Origin: Mucilaginibacter aquaedulcis
GTDB lineage: Bacteria; Bacteroidota; Bacteroidia; Sphingobacteriales; Sphingobacteriaceae
Direction: 5' to 3'
Assembly: GCF_030409325.1 (NCBI RefSeq)
Contig: NZ_JAUFPR010000001.1
Span: 434,001-498,000, forward strand
DNA length: 64,000 bases
Below, in pieces: positions 44,322-52,731 of the stretch (position 1 is its first letter; the number at the start of each line of letters is the position of its first letter). The position numbers were made by a program, and so were the translations under genes. A model generated the notes under the pieces. It was not told the origin of the DNA. It was given only the letters and a program-made list of their open reading frames with translations, and did not search any database.

Positions 44322-44879
44322 TTATAAGTGCTTGATTATGCGGCATGGATTACCGGCAGCCACCACATTGGCAGGTATATCCTTAGTTACTACACTGCCT
44401 GCACCTATGGTAGTATTATCGCCAATGGTTACGCCGGGGCAAACAATAACACCGCCGCCCAGCCAAACATTATTACCGATTGTAATAGGAGCGGCATACT
44501 CCGGCCCTTTGATACGTTCGGAAGCTATAACCGGGTGATAGGCCGCGTACAACTGCACGTTTGGAGCCATAAATACATTATCGCCCAGCGTTATGCGCGC
44601 ACAATCAAGTATGATGCAATTGAAGTTCATGAACAGGTTTTCGCCTGCATAAATATTGGAGCCGTAATCACAATAGAAAGGCGATTGTATATCGATATTG
44701 TTTTGAAACCCGCCCAGCAGATCCCTTAAAATAGCTTTTTTACCTTCCTGATCATCATAACTCAGGGCATTGTACTGACTAAATAGTTTGCGTGCCCTGG
44801 AGCGACCCGCTATTAATTCAGGATCGCCGGCGTTGTATAATTCGCCGTCGAGCATTTTTTGAAGTTCTGTTTTTGCCAT
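44322..44879 (-). CDS. sugar O-acetyltransferase (maltose/galactoside acetyltransferase family)
   Basis: Transfers acetyl from acetyl-CoA to a sugar hydroxyl. 185 residues. The N-terminal helical Mac domain (TELQKMLDGELYNAGDPELIAGRSRARKLFSQYN) precedes the left-handed hexapeptide repeat domain (about 60-180): IYAGENLFMNFNCIILD, APNVQLYAAYHPV with the catalytic His, and PITIGNNVWLGGGVIVCPGVTIGDNTTIGAGSVVTKDIP. The sugar is unknown. Confidence 0.93.
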   Translation of the reverse strand: MAKTELQKMLDGELYNAGDPELIAGRSRARKLFSQYNALSYDDQEGKKAILRDLLGGFQNNIDIQSPFYCDYGSNIYAGENLFMNFNCIILDCARITLGDNVFMAPNVQLYAAYHPVIASERIKGPEYAAPITIGNNVWLGGGVIVCPGVTIGDNTTIGAGSVVTKDIPANVVAAGNPCRIIKHL

Positions 44880-44945
44880 AAAGTGATTTTGCTTAAATAT
44901 ATAGATAATCGGAAAATAAACTGCTTTTACTGAAGAAGCATCCCC

Positions 44946-45881
44946 TTAAATATAGGTCTGCACGTTGGCGCTAATTTTATCCATATAGCTTTCGGGCTGA
45001 ATGATCACAAAATGAATAAGATTATACTCGTCCTTAACCCGGTTCCGGATACGGGATATAGCTTCATTGATCTCATCGGTATTAAGATCGGCTTTAAATG
45101 CAACAATGAGCATGATCAATATCTCAGATGGTGACTGGTAAGTTGAAAGAATATGCATCAGTTTTAATACATCGGCATCCTCCTCTACTATCTCCTCTAT
45201 CCGGGCTTTGGTTTGCTTGCCAATCCCCTCGCCCATGAGCAGGCTGCGGCTTTCACGAGCCAGTATAACAGATACGCCAATAAGCAGTAAACCAACCAAC
45301 AGGGAGGCCACTCCATCCAGATAATCAAGATGGTACCTATGCCCCAGAAACAGGCATATCATCACAATAAACAAACCGATAACGGCCGCGCCATCTTCAA
45401 ACAGTACAAGGAAAGTAGATGGATCCTTACTGTTTGTAATGGCCTGCCACCAGGTTTGATCGCCCCGTAATTTATTGAACTCTTTAGCCGATATGATGAA
45501 CGACGTTCCTTCAAACACTACCGACGAACACAATACCACATAGCTCCAGGTAGGGTTCCCGGGCAAATCGGGATGAATGATATGACTAATACCCTGATAA
45601 ACGGATACTCCGCCACCAAGACCAAAAATGAGGATTGATACAATGAATGAATAAAAGTAAAGCTCTTTACCATAGCCAAAAGGGTGCCTGGCATCGGGCT
45701 TTTTCTTGCTTTGGTGCAAGCCAAGCAATAGCAACAGCTGGTTGGCCGTATCAACTACCGAATGGACACCTTCGGAAAGCATAGCAGCGCTATTACTTAT
45801 AAAACCAGCTACAAATTTGGTTATTGCAATAAGCAGGTTTGCAGCCAGCGCGCTGTAGATAGATTTATTTGATGATGCCAT
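44946..45881 (-). CDS. cation diffusion facilitator family transporter
   Basis: Divalent-metal/proton antiporter in the inner membrane, 311 residues. The ATG at 45881 (MASSNKSIYSALAANLLIAI) is chosen over an upstream TTG. About six transmembrane helices span residues 8-215. The metal site is in helix II, SEGVHSVVDTANQ (H-x3-D), and the second in helix V (YLDGVASLLVG). A cytoplasmic C-terminal domain (about 225-311) ends with the FVIIQPESYMDKI segment. It has the CzcD/FieF-like single-protein architecture. Metal (zinc, iron, manganese) is undetermined. Confidence 0.9.
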   Translation of the reverse strand: MASSNKSIYSALAANLLIAITKFVAGFISNSAAMLSEGVHSVVDTANQLLLLLGLHQSKKKPDARHPFGYGKELYFYSFIVSILIFGLGGGVSVYQGISHIIHPDLPGNPTWSYVVLCSSVVFEGTSFIISAKEFNKLRGDQTWWQAITNSKDPSTFLVLFEDGAAVIGLFIVMICLFLGHRYHLDYLDGVASLLVGLLLIGVSVILARESRSLLMGEGIGKQTKARIEEIVEEDADVLKLMHILSTYQSPSEILIMLIVAFKADLNTDEINEAISRIRNRVKDEYNLIHFVIIQPESYMDKISANVQTYI

Positions 45882-46056
45882 ATCATAAAACCTAATGCAC
45901 ACAGCGCCCAATTGTTTGAAAAAAGAATTAAGTATTTCATGGTGAGCAATTAATGAGTATAACGCTAAGCCATCTTTTAAATAATTAAAACTATTAAAGA
46001 CCTCGCATTGTTATCATATTAGTTAATTTATAAAAATTTAAAGAAAAAAATAGATT

Positions 46057-46428
46057 ATGAGAAATCTAAAAATAACGGCAGCAGCCATTGCGCTCACCTT
46101 TACCGCATCAGTGGTATTTGCCGGCAATCATAAAGCTGATGATCAGCAAAAAGCCAACGGATTAAACATTAAAAAAACAGTGATAGTTACGGATACCATT
46201 CCGGGTAAAAAGAAGAAAACACCAAAAACTCCTGCACCAAGCCCAACCCCTACGCCAACACCGTCGCCTACCGATCCGTCTCCGAGCCCAACACCTATGC
46301 CAACACCAAATCCTAATCCAACGCCTACGCCGTCGCCAAGTCCAACACCGTCACCAACGCCATCGCCGAGCCCTAATCCATCGCCAACACCGTCACCAAG
46401 CCCTTCCCCTAACCCTCCGGGTAAATAA
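46057..46428 (+). CDS. secreted Pro-Thr/Ser repeat protein
   Basis: 123 residues. A signal peptide of about 23 residues ([13 protein letters not shown]) leads to a short charged region ([20 protein letters not shown]). From residue 50 to the end the chain is a proline tract alternating with Thr, Ser and Asn (PTPTPSP, PNPNPTP, PSPSPNP), extending 70 residues with no other domain. Such stalks are structural, rod-like or glycosylation-prone. The DNA is a degenerate repeat of CCNACN units. It is followed by a long perfect palindrome. Function unknown. Confidence 0.72.
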   Translation: MRNLKITAAAIALTFTASVVFAGNHKADDQQKANGLNIKKTVIVTDTIPGKKKKTPKTPAPSPTPTPTPSPTDPSPSPTPMPTPNPNPTPTPSPSPTPSPTPSPSPNPSPTPSPSPSPNPPGK

Positions 46429-46436
46429 TATACCGG

Positions 46437-46484
46437 TTAAATACAAAAGGCGCGGTGCAATTGCACCGCGCCTTTTGTATTTAA
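46437..46484. terminator. 48-bp perfect palindrome, bidirectional terminator
   Basis: 46437-46460 is the exact reverse complement of 46461-46484. The GC-rich core (AAAAGGCGCGGTGCAATTGC and its complement) ends in TTTTGT/ACAAAA tracts in both directions. It lies between convergent genes and is effectively loopless, with AATT at its centre. Confidence 0.85.
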
Positions 46485-46559
46485 TTAATTGGCTGGTTGT
46501 TAAAGCTTAGCCTAAAAAATATTTATTGAGTTCAACTTAATTATATACAGCTGCTATCG

Positions 46560-47114
46560 TTATTGGCTTAAAAAGCTATAAGGTAAATTGGTAAATGAAC
46601 CCAGCAAAATCTGTTGTACATTGATGGATATAATATTACCCAAATTGTCACGATTTACCTGTTTGGAGGTGAATGAATAAGTACCCGTTATTAGCTTTTT
46701 ATCTGTATCGATGGCCGATATAATGACTGAGCCAGAGCCGGGTTCCACAACGCCGATCTGGTCAAAACCACCCTGGGTGTTTTGGGTAAAATACTTTAAC
46801 ACCACCCTTGAGGTACTGTCAACCTTATAAGTAGCTAACGGAAAAGTATTATCACTGGTACTATTAGGTAGTGCTATATTGATGCTTATCTGTTGTTGAG
46901 TTGCTATACCTGAAACTGTAAACGATTTAGTTTTAGTAATGGCATTATAAGTAATTGCAGCACTTACGGTATCCGGGTTCCATGCTACACCGTTAATATT
47001 GGCAGATAGAATTTTGTCAGAAGTTGTAGAAGCAGTAGTAGAGGCGTCCTTTTTACAGCTTTGAATAAATATAGCTGATAAAAGTAACAGCATAATTAGT
47101 TGAGTTTTCTTCAT
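46560..47114 (-). CDS. hypothetical lipoprotein
   Basis: 184 residues. The signal peptide ends in FIQSC (Cys20). The mature protein is rich in Ser/Thr and in beta strands (SANINGVAWNPDTVSAAITYN, FTVSGIATQQQISINIALP, VIISAIDTDKKLITGTYSFTSKQVN), with the alternating pattern of Bacteroidota beta-sandwich lipoproteins, of the kind sometimes labelled DUF6252. No catalytic motif is apparent. It faces the palindrome terminator of the Pro-rich gene. The function is not known to me. Confidence 0.65.
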   Translation of the reverse strand: MKKTQLIMLLLLSAIFIQSCKKDASTTASTTSDKILSANINGVAWNPDTVSAAITYNAITKTKSFTVSGIATQQQISINIALPNSTSDNTFPLATYKVDSTSRVVLKYFTQNTQGGFDQIGVVEPGSGSVIISAIDTDKKLITGTYSFTSKQVNRDNLGNIISINVQQILLGSFTNLPYSFLSQ

Positions 47115-47279
47115 ATATAAATTTTATGCAAATAACGCTCTTTAAGAAGTAATAATTACAACCAAAGTTACTTTTTTCACATATTTTAACATTATGGTTT
47201 TTGAAACAATACCGCAGATGTGTTATAGTTATTCATCAAATGATTTTATTTAAGCATATTAGGACTAAATTTATTTAAC

Positions 47280-47561
47280 ATGATTAACGTAAACGAATAT
47301 TTTGAAGGGGCCGTAAAATCGCTGGCTTATGATACCGCCCAAGGCCGCAGCACTATTGGTGTAATTGAAAAAGGTGAATATGAATTTGGTACATCAAGCC
47401 ATGAAACCATGACCGTAATTGAAGGCCGGTTAGAAGCTTTACTACCCGGCCAGCAGGATTGGCAGGTATTCACAAATGGGCAATCATTTGAGGTACCGGC
47501 AAATGCTTCATTCAAAGTAAAAACCTCTGTACAAAGCTCATACCTTTGCACTTACCGATAG
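47280..47561 (+). CDS. ppnP: pyrimidine/purine nucleoside phosphorylase PpnP
   Basis: 93-residue cupin-fold phosphorylase. The whole length matches the family: INVNEYFEGAVKSLAYDTAQGRSTIGVIEKGEYEFGTSSHETMTVIEGRLEALLPGQ, then WQVFTNGQSFEVPANASFKVKT and SSYLCTYR. In E. coli the homologue phosphorolyses several nucleosides. It is monocistronic, preceded by an AT-rich spacer. Confidence 0.92.
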   Translation: MINVNEYFEGAVKSLAYDTAQGRSTIGVIEKGEYEFGTSSHETMTVIEGRLEALLPGQQDWQVFTNGQSFEVPANASFKVKTSVQSSYLCTYR

Positions 47562-47662
47562 CAAAACCGCTGTTGTTTCAAAAATAAAAAGGCCCCTGTT
47601 TGTAATTATTGATCCAACAATACATCTAAAGTATAAACAACATCAATCTAATAAAAAAACAA

Positions 47663-47992
47663 ATGGATACTTCACTCATTACCACCAGTACCTCTTTAGA
47701 GGGTTACCGGATAGTTAAACATTTAGGCGTTGTACGTGGCATTACCGTACGCAGCCGCAGCGCCCTTGGCAATATTGCCGGTGGTTTTCAGTCGCTTTTT
47801 GGCGGCAGGCTTTCTATTTATGTTGAACTTTGTGAAAACACCCGCGAGGAGGCTTACCAGCTTTTGATACAACACGCGCAGGCCATTGGTGCCAACGGCA
47901 TCATCAACATGCGTTATGACGCCAATGAGATCATGCAGGGTATAACAGAGGTACTGGCTTACGGTACCGCTGTGGTGGTTGAAAAGATTTAA
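47663..47992 (+). CDS. YbjQ (DUF74) family protein
   Basis: 109 residues. TSTSLEGYRIVKHLGVVRGITVRSRSALGNIAGGFQSLFGGRLSIYVELCENTREEAYQLLIQHAQAIGANGIINMRYD is the complete YbjQ fold, a pentameric ring with the GVVxGxxVRSR strand. Described as heavy-metal-binding in databases but without solid biochemical proof. It follows ppnP by 101 bp and ends at a hairpin terminator. Confidence 0.9.
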   Translation: MDTSLITTSTSLEGYRIVKHLGVVRGITVRSRSALGNIAGGFQSLFGGRLSIYVELCENTREEAYQLLIQHAQAIGANGIINMRYDANEIMQGITEVLAYGTAVVVEKI

Positions 47993-48015
47993 TCAAAACT
48001 ATAAAAATCTCAAAT

Positions 48016-48047
48016 AAAAAAGCCGGCTTGGTAGCCGGCTCTTTTAT
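48016..48047 (+). terminator. intrinsic terminator after ybjQ-like gene
   Basis: AGCCGGCT (48021-48028) pairs with AGCCGGCT (48033-48040; the sequence is self-complementary) with a TGGT loop, A-run before and CTTTTATTT after. Confidence 0.82.
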
Positions 48048-48069
48048 TTGAATACTATTAAACGTGTTA

Positions 48070-48270
48070 TCAATTAAAATAAGATAACGGAATGGTTTTC
48101 CACATACCATTTGCAAGGTGGCCTATCAGTAATTCATAAACCAGGTACGCCGGCCAAAACAAATAATGTATAAGCAGCAAAATAAGCGAATGGTTATAAT
48201 ACCAGCTGATCATGAGGGTATAAATACCCAAAACAAGGTAAAGGATACTGGTTTCTCTCTTTTTCATCAT
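48070..48270 (-). CDS. small two-span membrane protein
   Basis: 66 residues with two hydrophobic helices, about 8-25 (SILYLVLGIYTLMISWYY) and about 27-50 (SLILLLIHYLFWPAYLVYELLIG), and a positively charged N-terminus (MMKKRETS). No family recognised. Start codons MM are adjacent (48270, 48267). It is 29 bp after a lipoprotein gene's stop on the same strand, so it may be its distal partner. Confidence 0.6.
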   Translation of the reverse strand: MMKKRETSILYLVLGIYTLMISWYYNHSLILLLIHYLFWPAYLVYELLIGHLANGMWKTIPLSYFN

Positions 48271-48299
48271 AAATTATACAGCTAATGTAATCATCTGCC

Positions 48300-48785
48300 T
48301 TAATTACCGCAATTTTTCATGCTGTATATTACGGTATAATCTGCTTTTTCATTGGTTAGCTGCCTGCCCGTTTTGGCATCGTATTTATAAGGCTTTTGAG
48401 CCAGCGCATTACCCCTTAGCTGAAAATCAACGGTCATGGTATCTTTTGAGCCCTCCTGCCCATACGTCCATACAGCTTTAATAGCATTTTCTTTAAGTGT
48501 ACCTTCTATGGTTCCTTTGCGGGCATCCTTTTCTTTGGGTATCCAGCTCATTTTGCCTGTTACTTTATTACCGTTGATGAGCATACTGACCGAGGTGGTA
48601 TCCTGCGCCTGTGTACCATCAGTATGGTAAAAACAGTATTGCATATTTACAGGCGGCGCATCGGCAGCTGTGGCCGGCAGTGTATCTTTACTGCTTACGC
48701 TTGCACTATCATTATTTTTTGAATTGTTGCCCGAGCAAGACGCGGCCAGGGCACCTGCCAATAGTAAGCATAGTTTTATCTTCAT
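48300..48785 (-). CDS. hypothetical lipoprotein
   Basis: 161 residues. The signal peptide ends LAASC (Cys17), followed by an Asn/Ser-rich linker (SGNNSKNNDSASVSSKD). The mature domain opens MQYCFYHTDGTQAQDTTSVSMLINGNKVTGKMSWIPKEKDARKGTIEGTLKENAIKAVWTYGQEG, a pattern repeated in small Bacteroidota lipoproteins that resemble a META/lipocalin-like beta barrel. One disulfide (Cys50-ish with C158 in MKNCGN) is possible. Function unknown. Confidence 0.7.
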   Translation of the reverse strand: MKIKLCLLLAGALAASCSGNNSKNNDSASVSSKDTLPATAADAPPVNMQYCFYHTDGTQAQDTTSVSMLINGNKVTGKMSWIPKEKDARKGTIEGTLKENAIKAVWTYGQEGSKDTMTVDFQLRGNALAQKPYKYDAKTGRQLTNEKADYTVIYSMKNCGN

Positions 48786-48966
48786 AGGAAAATGTTATAA
48801 ATACATTATAAGATATGACAATTTAAGTATCAAAAGGTTCAACCACCTGCATTGATATTTAAAAACTGATTTACAACAAGTTACAAAAAATTAAAATATT
48901 CAGCTGTAATTGATTTAAGAAATTGGGAGCTTACCGACGAAAACACGGTTATTGAAGAGGGGATAT

Positions 48967-49018
48967 ATACAATTTGATATGTAGTGTAAACGGGCGTGTT
49001 ACACTACATAAATTGTAT
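48967..49018 (-). terminator. bulged stem-loop downstream of the 62-residue gene
   Basis: ATACAATT/AATTGTAT (48967-48974 with 49011-49018) and TATGTAGTGTAA/TTACACTACATA (48978-48989 with 48999-49010), interrupted by a 3-nt bulge, make a 20-bp stem with a 9-nt loop. It starts 13 bp after the minus-strand stop at 49032. No poly-U tail follows, so it may be a stabilising 3' structure. Confidence 0.55.
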
Positions 49019-49031
49019 TCAAAGAGAGCCT

Positions 49032-49220
49032 TTAAGCTTTCTTTTCGGGTGGGGTTGATACAATCTCGCCAAATTCATTAACGTAAGCCATCATGCTCTC
49101 CAGATCGCTGCCGCCGCTATTTTGCTGGCGTTCCAGTTTGCGCTGTTCTTTATCCTCTTTCTTTTTCTGACGATTCTTTTCGAGTTGTTTTTTCATGAAG
49201 GTTGCTTGCGATTTAGCCAT
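49032..49220 (-). CDS. small basic protein resembling the tail of cold-shock-linked proteins
   Basis: 62 residues. The first half is almost entirely Lys/Arg/Glu/Gln helix (MAKSQATFMKKQLEKNRQKKK), and the second half is GGSDLESMMAYVNEFGEIVSTPP. In Bacteroidota this sequence type is found as the N-terminal extension of some cold-shock proteins and also alone; here no CSD follows. The function is unknown; RNA association is a guess from its charge. Confidence 0.7.
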   Translation of the reverse strand: MAKSQATFMKKQLEKNRQKKKEDKEQRKLERQQNSGGSDLESMMAYVNEFGEIVSTPPEKKA

Positions 49221-49598
49221 ATTTATTAAAAATTTAGTTAAACAATGTGCATTATCCGGTTATAAACCTATAAAATCCAATCAACGGAACTAACGTTCAG
49301 TTTTGAAGTACATGAAGAGGAGGATCATCAATTAATTTCCGGGCAGCAACGGTATCAGCGGGGATAAAAATGAACCCTGATCAACAAGAATTGATTAGCA
49401 GGCGGCTATAATGGAAATAGCAGTAAATTTTCCGTTTGTGGTACAAATATACGATTTTTTTTTGATTTTAAGGTAATAGTGATAGCAGGTTGCTACGGAA
49501 AGTTAAGCCGGCCGGTAACCACTCATGCAAACTCAAACTCAACACATATTACTCACAACTTTTTAATTATCTTGCCATCTCAAACCAATTACCTATAT
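49221..49598. other. non-coding spacer with divergent start regions
   Basis: 378 bp with no gene once the TIM-barrel start is placed at 49599. It contains scattered AT-rich leader sequence for both flanking genes. No repeat, hairpin or promoter box stood out. Confidence 0.5.
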
Positions 49599-50513
49599 AT
49601 GAAACGCAGAAATTTTGTACAAAGCTCGGTACTGGCTGGTGCATCAATACTCGCCTCGGGCACTTTAAAAGCTGGTACAAGCGCCTCAACTGATAGCGAT
49701 AAACCCTTTCATTTAAATTATGGCATTCATGATGGCATGTTTAAAAACCATGCCGGGGCCGATTTTATTGACCAGATAAAATTTGCCTATGAAAGAGGTT
49801 TCCGTGCTATTGAAGATAATGCCATAGCCCAGCGCCCTGTTGATCAGCAGAAAAAAATTGGTGATACGCTGGCTAAACTCGGCATGGCCATGGGTGTATT
49901 TGTACAACCCGGCTTAGGTAACGATACTAATATGCTGGCAACCGGCCAGGCTGATTACCTGGATAAATTTATTGCCAGCTGTAAAGAGGCTGTAGAGGTA
50001 GCTAAACGCATTAACAGTAAACTGGTTACCGTTGTACCTGGCGATTTTGTGCGTAACCTGCCCATTGGCATACAAACCGCCAATGTTATTGAAGCCATGA
50101 AAAAAGGCACCGCCATAGTTGAACCGCACGGATTGGTTATTGTAATGGAACCGCTGAGCGATAACCCTAACCTGTTTTTACGCACACCTGATCAGGCTTA
50201 TGCCATTTGCAAGGCGGTGGGCAGCCCTTCCTGTAAAATTTTGTATGATATGTACCATGTACAGCGTAACCAGGGTAACATTATCCCTACGCTTGATTGG
50301 GTACATGACGAAATTGGCTACTACCAGATAGGTGATAACCCCGGCCGTAAAGAACCGGGCACCGGCGAGGTTAACTATAAAAACATATTTAAACACATTT
50401 ACAACAAAGGCTACAAAGGTGTTATGGGGATGGAGCATGGTACGGCCGGCGAGGGTAAAGAAGGTGAGTTAGCCCTGATCAAAGCATACCGCGAAGCCGA
50501 CAACTTTTTGTAA
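49599..50513 (+). CDS. sugar phosphate isomerase/epimerase family protein, TIM barrel, Tat-type signal
   Basis: 304 residues from the ATG at 49599 (MKRRNFVQSSVLAGASILAS). An in-frame GTG 40 codons upstream is rejected because the RR-containing signal begins here. The TIM-barrel follows: FKNHAGADFIDQIKFAYERGFRAIEDNA, SKLVTVVPGDF, VIVMEPLSDNPN with the catalytic-type Glu, CKILYDMYHVQRNQGNIIPTL, GYYQIGDNPGRKEPGTGEVNY, and MGMEHGT, as in hydroxypyruvate isomerase. It would act outside the cytoplasm, like many Bacteroidota family members. Substrate unknown. Confidence 0.86.
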   Translation: MKRRNFVQSSVLAGASILASGTLKAGTSASTDSDKPFHLNYGIHDGMFKNHAGADFIDQIKFAYERGFRAIEDNAIAQRPVDQQKKIGDTLAKLGMAMGVFVQPGLGNDTNMLATGQADYLDKFIASCKEAVEVAKRINSKLVTVVPGDFVRNLPIGIQTANVIEAMKKGTAIVEPHGLVIVMEPLSDNPNLFLRTPDQAYAICKAVGSPSCKILYDMYHVQRNQGNIIPTLDWVHDEIGYYQIGDNPGRKEPGTGEVNYKNIFKHIYNKGYKGVMGMEHGTAGEGKEGELALIKAYREADNFL

Positions 50514-50729
50514 ACCGCTTGTGTAAAACAAACGTGCTCAACCAGTAACACCAACGCTAATCAAAAACACGTTATTAACAAAAAAATAAATGTGTTAACA
50601 AAATATTTACCTTAAGTATTTTGAATTAAATAATTTTAATGCATGTTTACAGCATAATACCAATTATAAACTAAGCCGAAACAATTCGGCACGAATGGGG
50701 TTTACATTAAAAAAACAAAAGAACTTATC

Positions 50730-50948
50730 ATGGCAACAGAAAAAGGAAGCGGTATTACCGCGTATTCAGTAAAAACAAAAACTAAGAATGTACCAATGAT
50801 CGATCCGGTGATTGATGTTAAATCGGGCAGGTACATTGCAACCGGTAAAGATAGCGCAGGCAATAAAATGGCCGCCATTATGGGTAAAGCAACAGCTGAA
50901 GAACATATTAAAAACGGCAATGCCAAAAAAGGCACTGGCTGGTCTTAA
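50730..50948 (+). CDS. conserved small protein of unknown function
   Basis: 72 residues: MATEKGSGITAYSVKTKTKN and VPMIDPVIDVKSGRYIATGKDSAGNKMAAIMGKATAEEHIKNG. No motif recognised. The composition (Lys, Gly, Ala) and coding-type third positions in a strand with adenine-rich leader support a real gene. The frame on the opposite strand covering the same bases is its shadow. Followed at once by a terminator-like hairpin. Confidence 0.65.
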   Translation: MATEKGSGITAYSVKTKTKNVPMIDPVIDVKSGRYIATGKDSAGNKMAAIMGKATAEEHIKNGNAKKGTGWS

Positions 50949-50957
50949 TTCATAGAT

Positions 50958-50989
50958 ACCCTGATCTGAGTTTTTTCCTGGATCAGGGT
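50958..50989 (+). terminator. stem-loop after the 72-residue gene
   Basis: ACCCTGATC (50958-50966) pairs with GATCAGGGT (50981-50989) across a T-rich 14-nt loop, 10 bp after the stop. Confidence 0.6.
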
Positions 50990-51202
50990 GTCATTTACCT
51001 TGAAAAAAATCCCTACCCTTATCGCCTTAACTATTAGTAGGACAGGCCAAATCTGCACTATTACTTCTTAGTGATTTAATTTTTTAACTATTTATAAATT
51101 TTCAGTAAGAATACGCATTGCAAAATGGGTGAAAACACCTATTTTCCAATATTCCCATTTGTTTTAATTTTATAGCACCTTATTAATTAAAACAATTAAA
51201 CA

Positions 51203-51496
51203 ATGGCAGTGCGTATACTTTGTATAAAAACCGATGTAGGGCAGCACCAAAACCCTTACATCGCAATTGACTCACTGGAGTGGGTAAATGAGCGAATCAA
51301 CGTGAAAGGTGTTACCGAAAGGGCAAAACTTTATGACTGGATAAAGGATGCTGACGGCGATGCTTATATCATTGATGAATACGGCAATAAAACCAGCCTG
51401 ATACCAGCTGTTTGCCCCGATGGTAATAAATACGTTAAAACCGTAACCGACGAATCTGAACCGGATTATTTGCTTGCTTTACCACAAAGCGCATAA
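51203..51496 (+). CDS. DUF3892 domain protein
   Basis: 97 residues, cytoplasmic. IRCIKTD..., PYIAIDSLEW, KLYDWIKDADGDAYIIDEYGNKTSLIPAVCPDGNKYVKTVTDESEPDYLLALP follow the DUF3892 consensus, where a small beta fold closes with KYVxTxxD...D.LL.LP. Function unknown in the family. It is convergent with the CYTH gene, with the two stops only 10 bp apart. Confidence 0.8.
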   Translation: MAVRILCIKTDVGQHQNPYIAIDSLEWVNERINVKGVTERAKLYDWIKDADGDAYIIDEYGNKTSLIPAVCPDGNKYVKTVTDESEPDYLLALPQSA

Positions 51497-51505
51497 TCAA
51501 CAGGC

Positions 51506-51988
51506 TCATTCACCGGTTTTTCCCCACCTGCTGTATGGGTTTACAGACAGGAATGAATTGTAGTATCTTTTATCATCGGTAACTTCAGTGGTTATCCAAT
51601 CGGGCAGTTTAAATGTTTCGGCCTCATGCTCCAGTTCAATTTCTGCCATCAGCAGTCCTTTATTCTCGCCTAAAAATTCATCAACCTCCCATAGCTTACC
51701 TTCAAAAGTGATATTATACCTAACCTTTTCAAGTTCAGATACTGCAAAATTATCAAGCAGCTCCACCCCTTCTTGCGCTGGAATGGTATATTCATACTCC
51801 TTACGGCTAATGCCCTTTGATGCTCCTTTAATGGTGATATAACCATGCTCGGGCGTTACCCGCACCCTGATAGTTTTAGTGGCATCACTAAAAATATAAC
51901 CCTGGCGGTAGTGTTTCCCATCAGGTTTGATTAGTTGACGCCATTTTTCATGATCAACCAAAAACTTACGCTCAATTTCAACCGCCAT
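51506..51988 (-). CDS. CYTH domain protein (triphosphate tunnel metalloenzyme)
   Basis: 160 residues from the ATG at 51988, giving the canonical MAVEIERKFLV opening with the ExExK metal-binding motif. Later strands, YRQGYIFSDATKTIRVRVTPEHGYITIKG, YTIPAQEGVELLDNFA and EVDEFLGENKGLLMAEIELE with its paired acidic residues, complete the tunnel fold. Family members hydrolyse inorganic triphosphate or thiamine triphosphate, or make cAMP; the sequence does not choose. Confidence 0.92.
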   Translation of the reverse strand: MAVEIERKFLVDHEKWRQLIKPDGKHYRQGYIFSDATKTIRVRVTPEHGYITIKGASKGISRKEYEYTIPAQEGVELLDNFAVSELEKVRYNITFEGKLWEVDEFLGENKGLLMAEIELEHEAETFKLPDWITTEVTDDKRYYNSFLSVNPYSRWGKTGE

Positions 51989-52041
51989 AGGATTATGTTT
52001 TAATGATGAACAGATCAAATATACAGCTAAAAACAGTGATG

Positions 52042-52620
52042 CTATTTTTTGGCGGCTATAATAATTCCGGTAGCCCAGTTTTGCTTGGTAAGCACCAGAT
52101 CCTGCCGTTGCTCCAGATCCTCTACCAGCTTAATGGCTTTTTCGGCGTGGCCATCGGGCCAGTTGGGCTGGGGCAGCATATCATCAATAATATATAAACC
52201 ACCGGGCTTAAGCATGTTGATGGCTTCGTTAAGCAATAAATATTTGCCATGCCAGGTATCAGCAAAAATATAATTGAACATTAAATGACCGTTTTGTTCA
52301 AACCAATCCGCCCCATCGGTGCAAACCAGCTCCAGGCGATCATCGTTGCCTAAAAATTGCTGTGCAATAGCTAAAAAGCGATCGTCATTATCTATTGATA
52401 TCAGGGTTGATTCGGCATCCATCCCTTCCAGTATCCAGGATGTGGATAATCCGGTTCCGGTACCTAACTCTAAAAACGTGCTGCCGGGTTTGGTTGCCGC
52501 CAGCGTTTTAAGTAAAGAACACGTTAACACATCCGAAGCCATGGTAAAACCGGAGTCGGCAGTGGCTTTTTCTATTTCATGATACGCTTTGGGATAGGCT
52601 TGCTTTATTTCCTGATTCAT
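52042..52620 (-). CDS. class I SAM-dependent methyltransferase, O-methyltransferase type
   Basis: 192 residues. The SAM-binding motif I is FLELGTGTGLSTSWILEG, motif II LISIDNDDRF, and an acidic DTWHGKYLLL element after FNYIFA, followed by GGLYIIDDMLPQPNW. The pattern matches the small CCoAOMT-like family. The substrate is unknown. It is next to the CYTH gene on the same strand (23 bp after the 5' end, upstream), so probably in one operon with it. Confidence 0.85.
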   Translation of the reverse strand: MNQEIKQAYPKAYHEIEKATADSGFTMASDVLTCSLLKTLAATKPGSTFLELGTGTGLSTSWILEGMDAESTLISIDNDDRFLAIAQQFLGNDDRLELVCTDGADWFEQNGHLMFNYIFADTWHGKYLLLNEAINMLKPGGLYIIDDMLPQPNWPDGHAEKAIKLVEDLEQRQDLVLTKQNWATGIIIAAKK

Positions 52621-52731
52621 GATTAAAGTTTATGCTGTTATAATTGTTTAATTATTACAATTATAATCAATTAAAACACAATCAGAAATATATTCATACC
52701 AAAAACCAATTTGGTATATAGAACACAAATC

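Noticed and set aside
49479..49598. Upstream GTG start for the TIM-barrel gene
   Set aside because: It adds 40 residues of non-conserved sequence before a complete twin-arginine-like signal that begins at the ATG at 49599.
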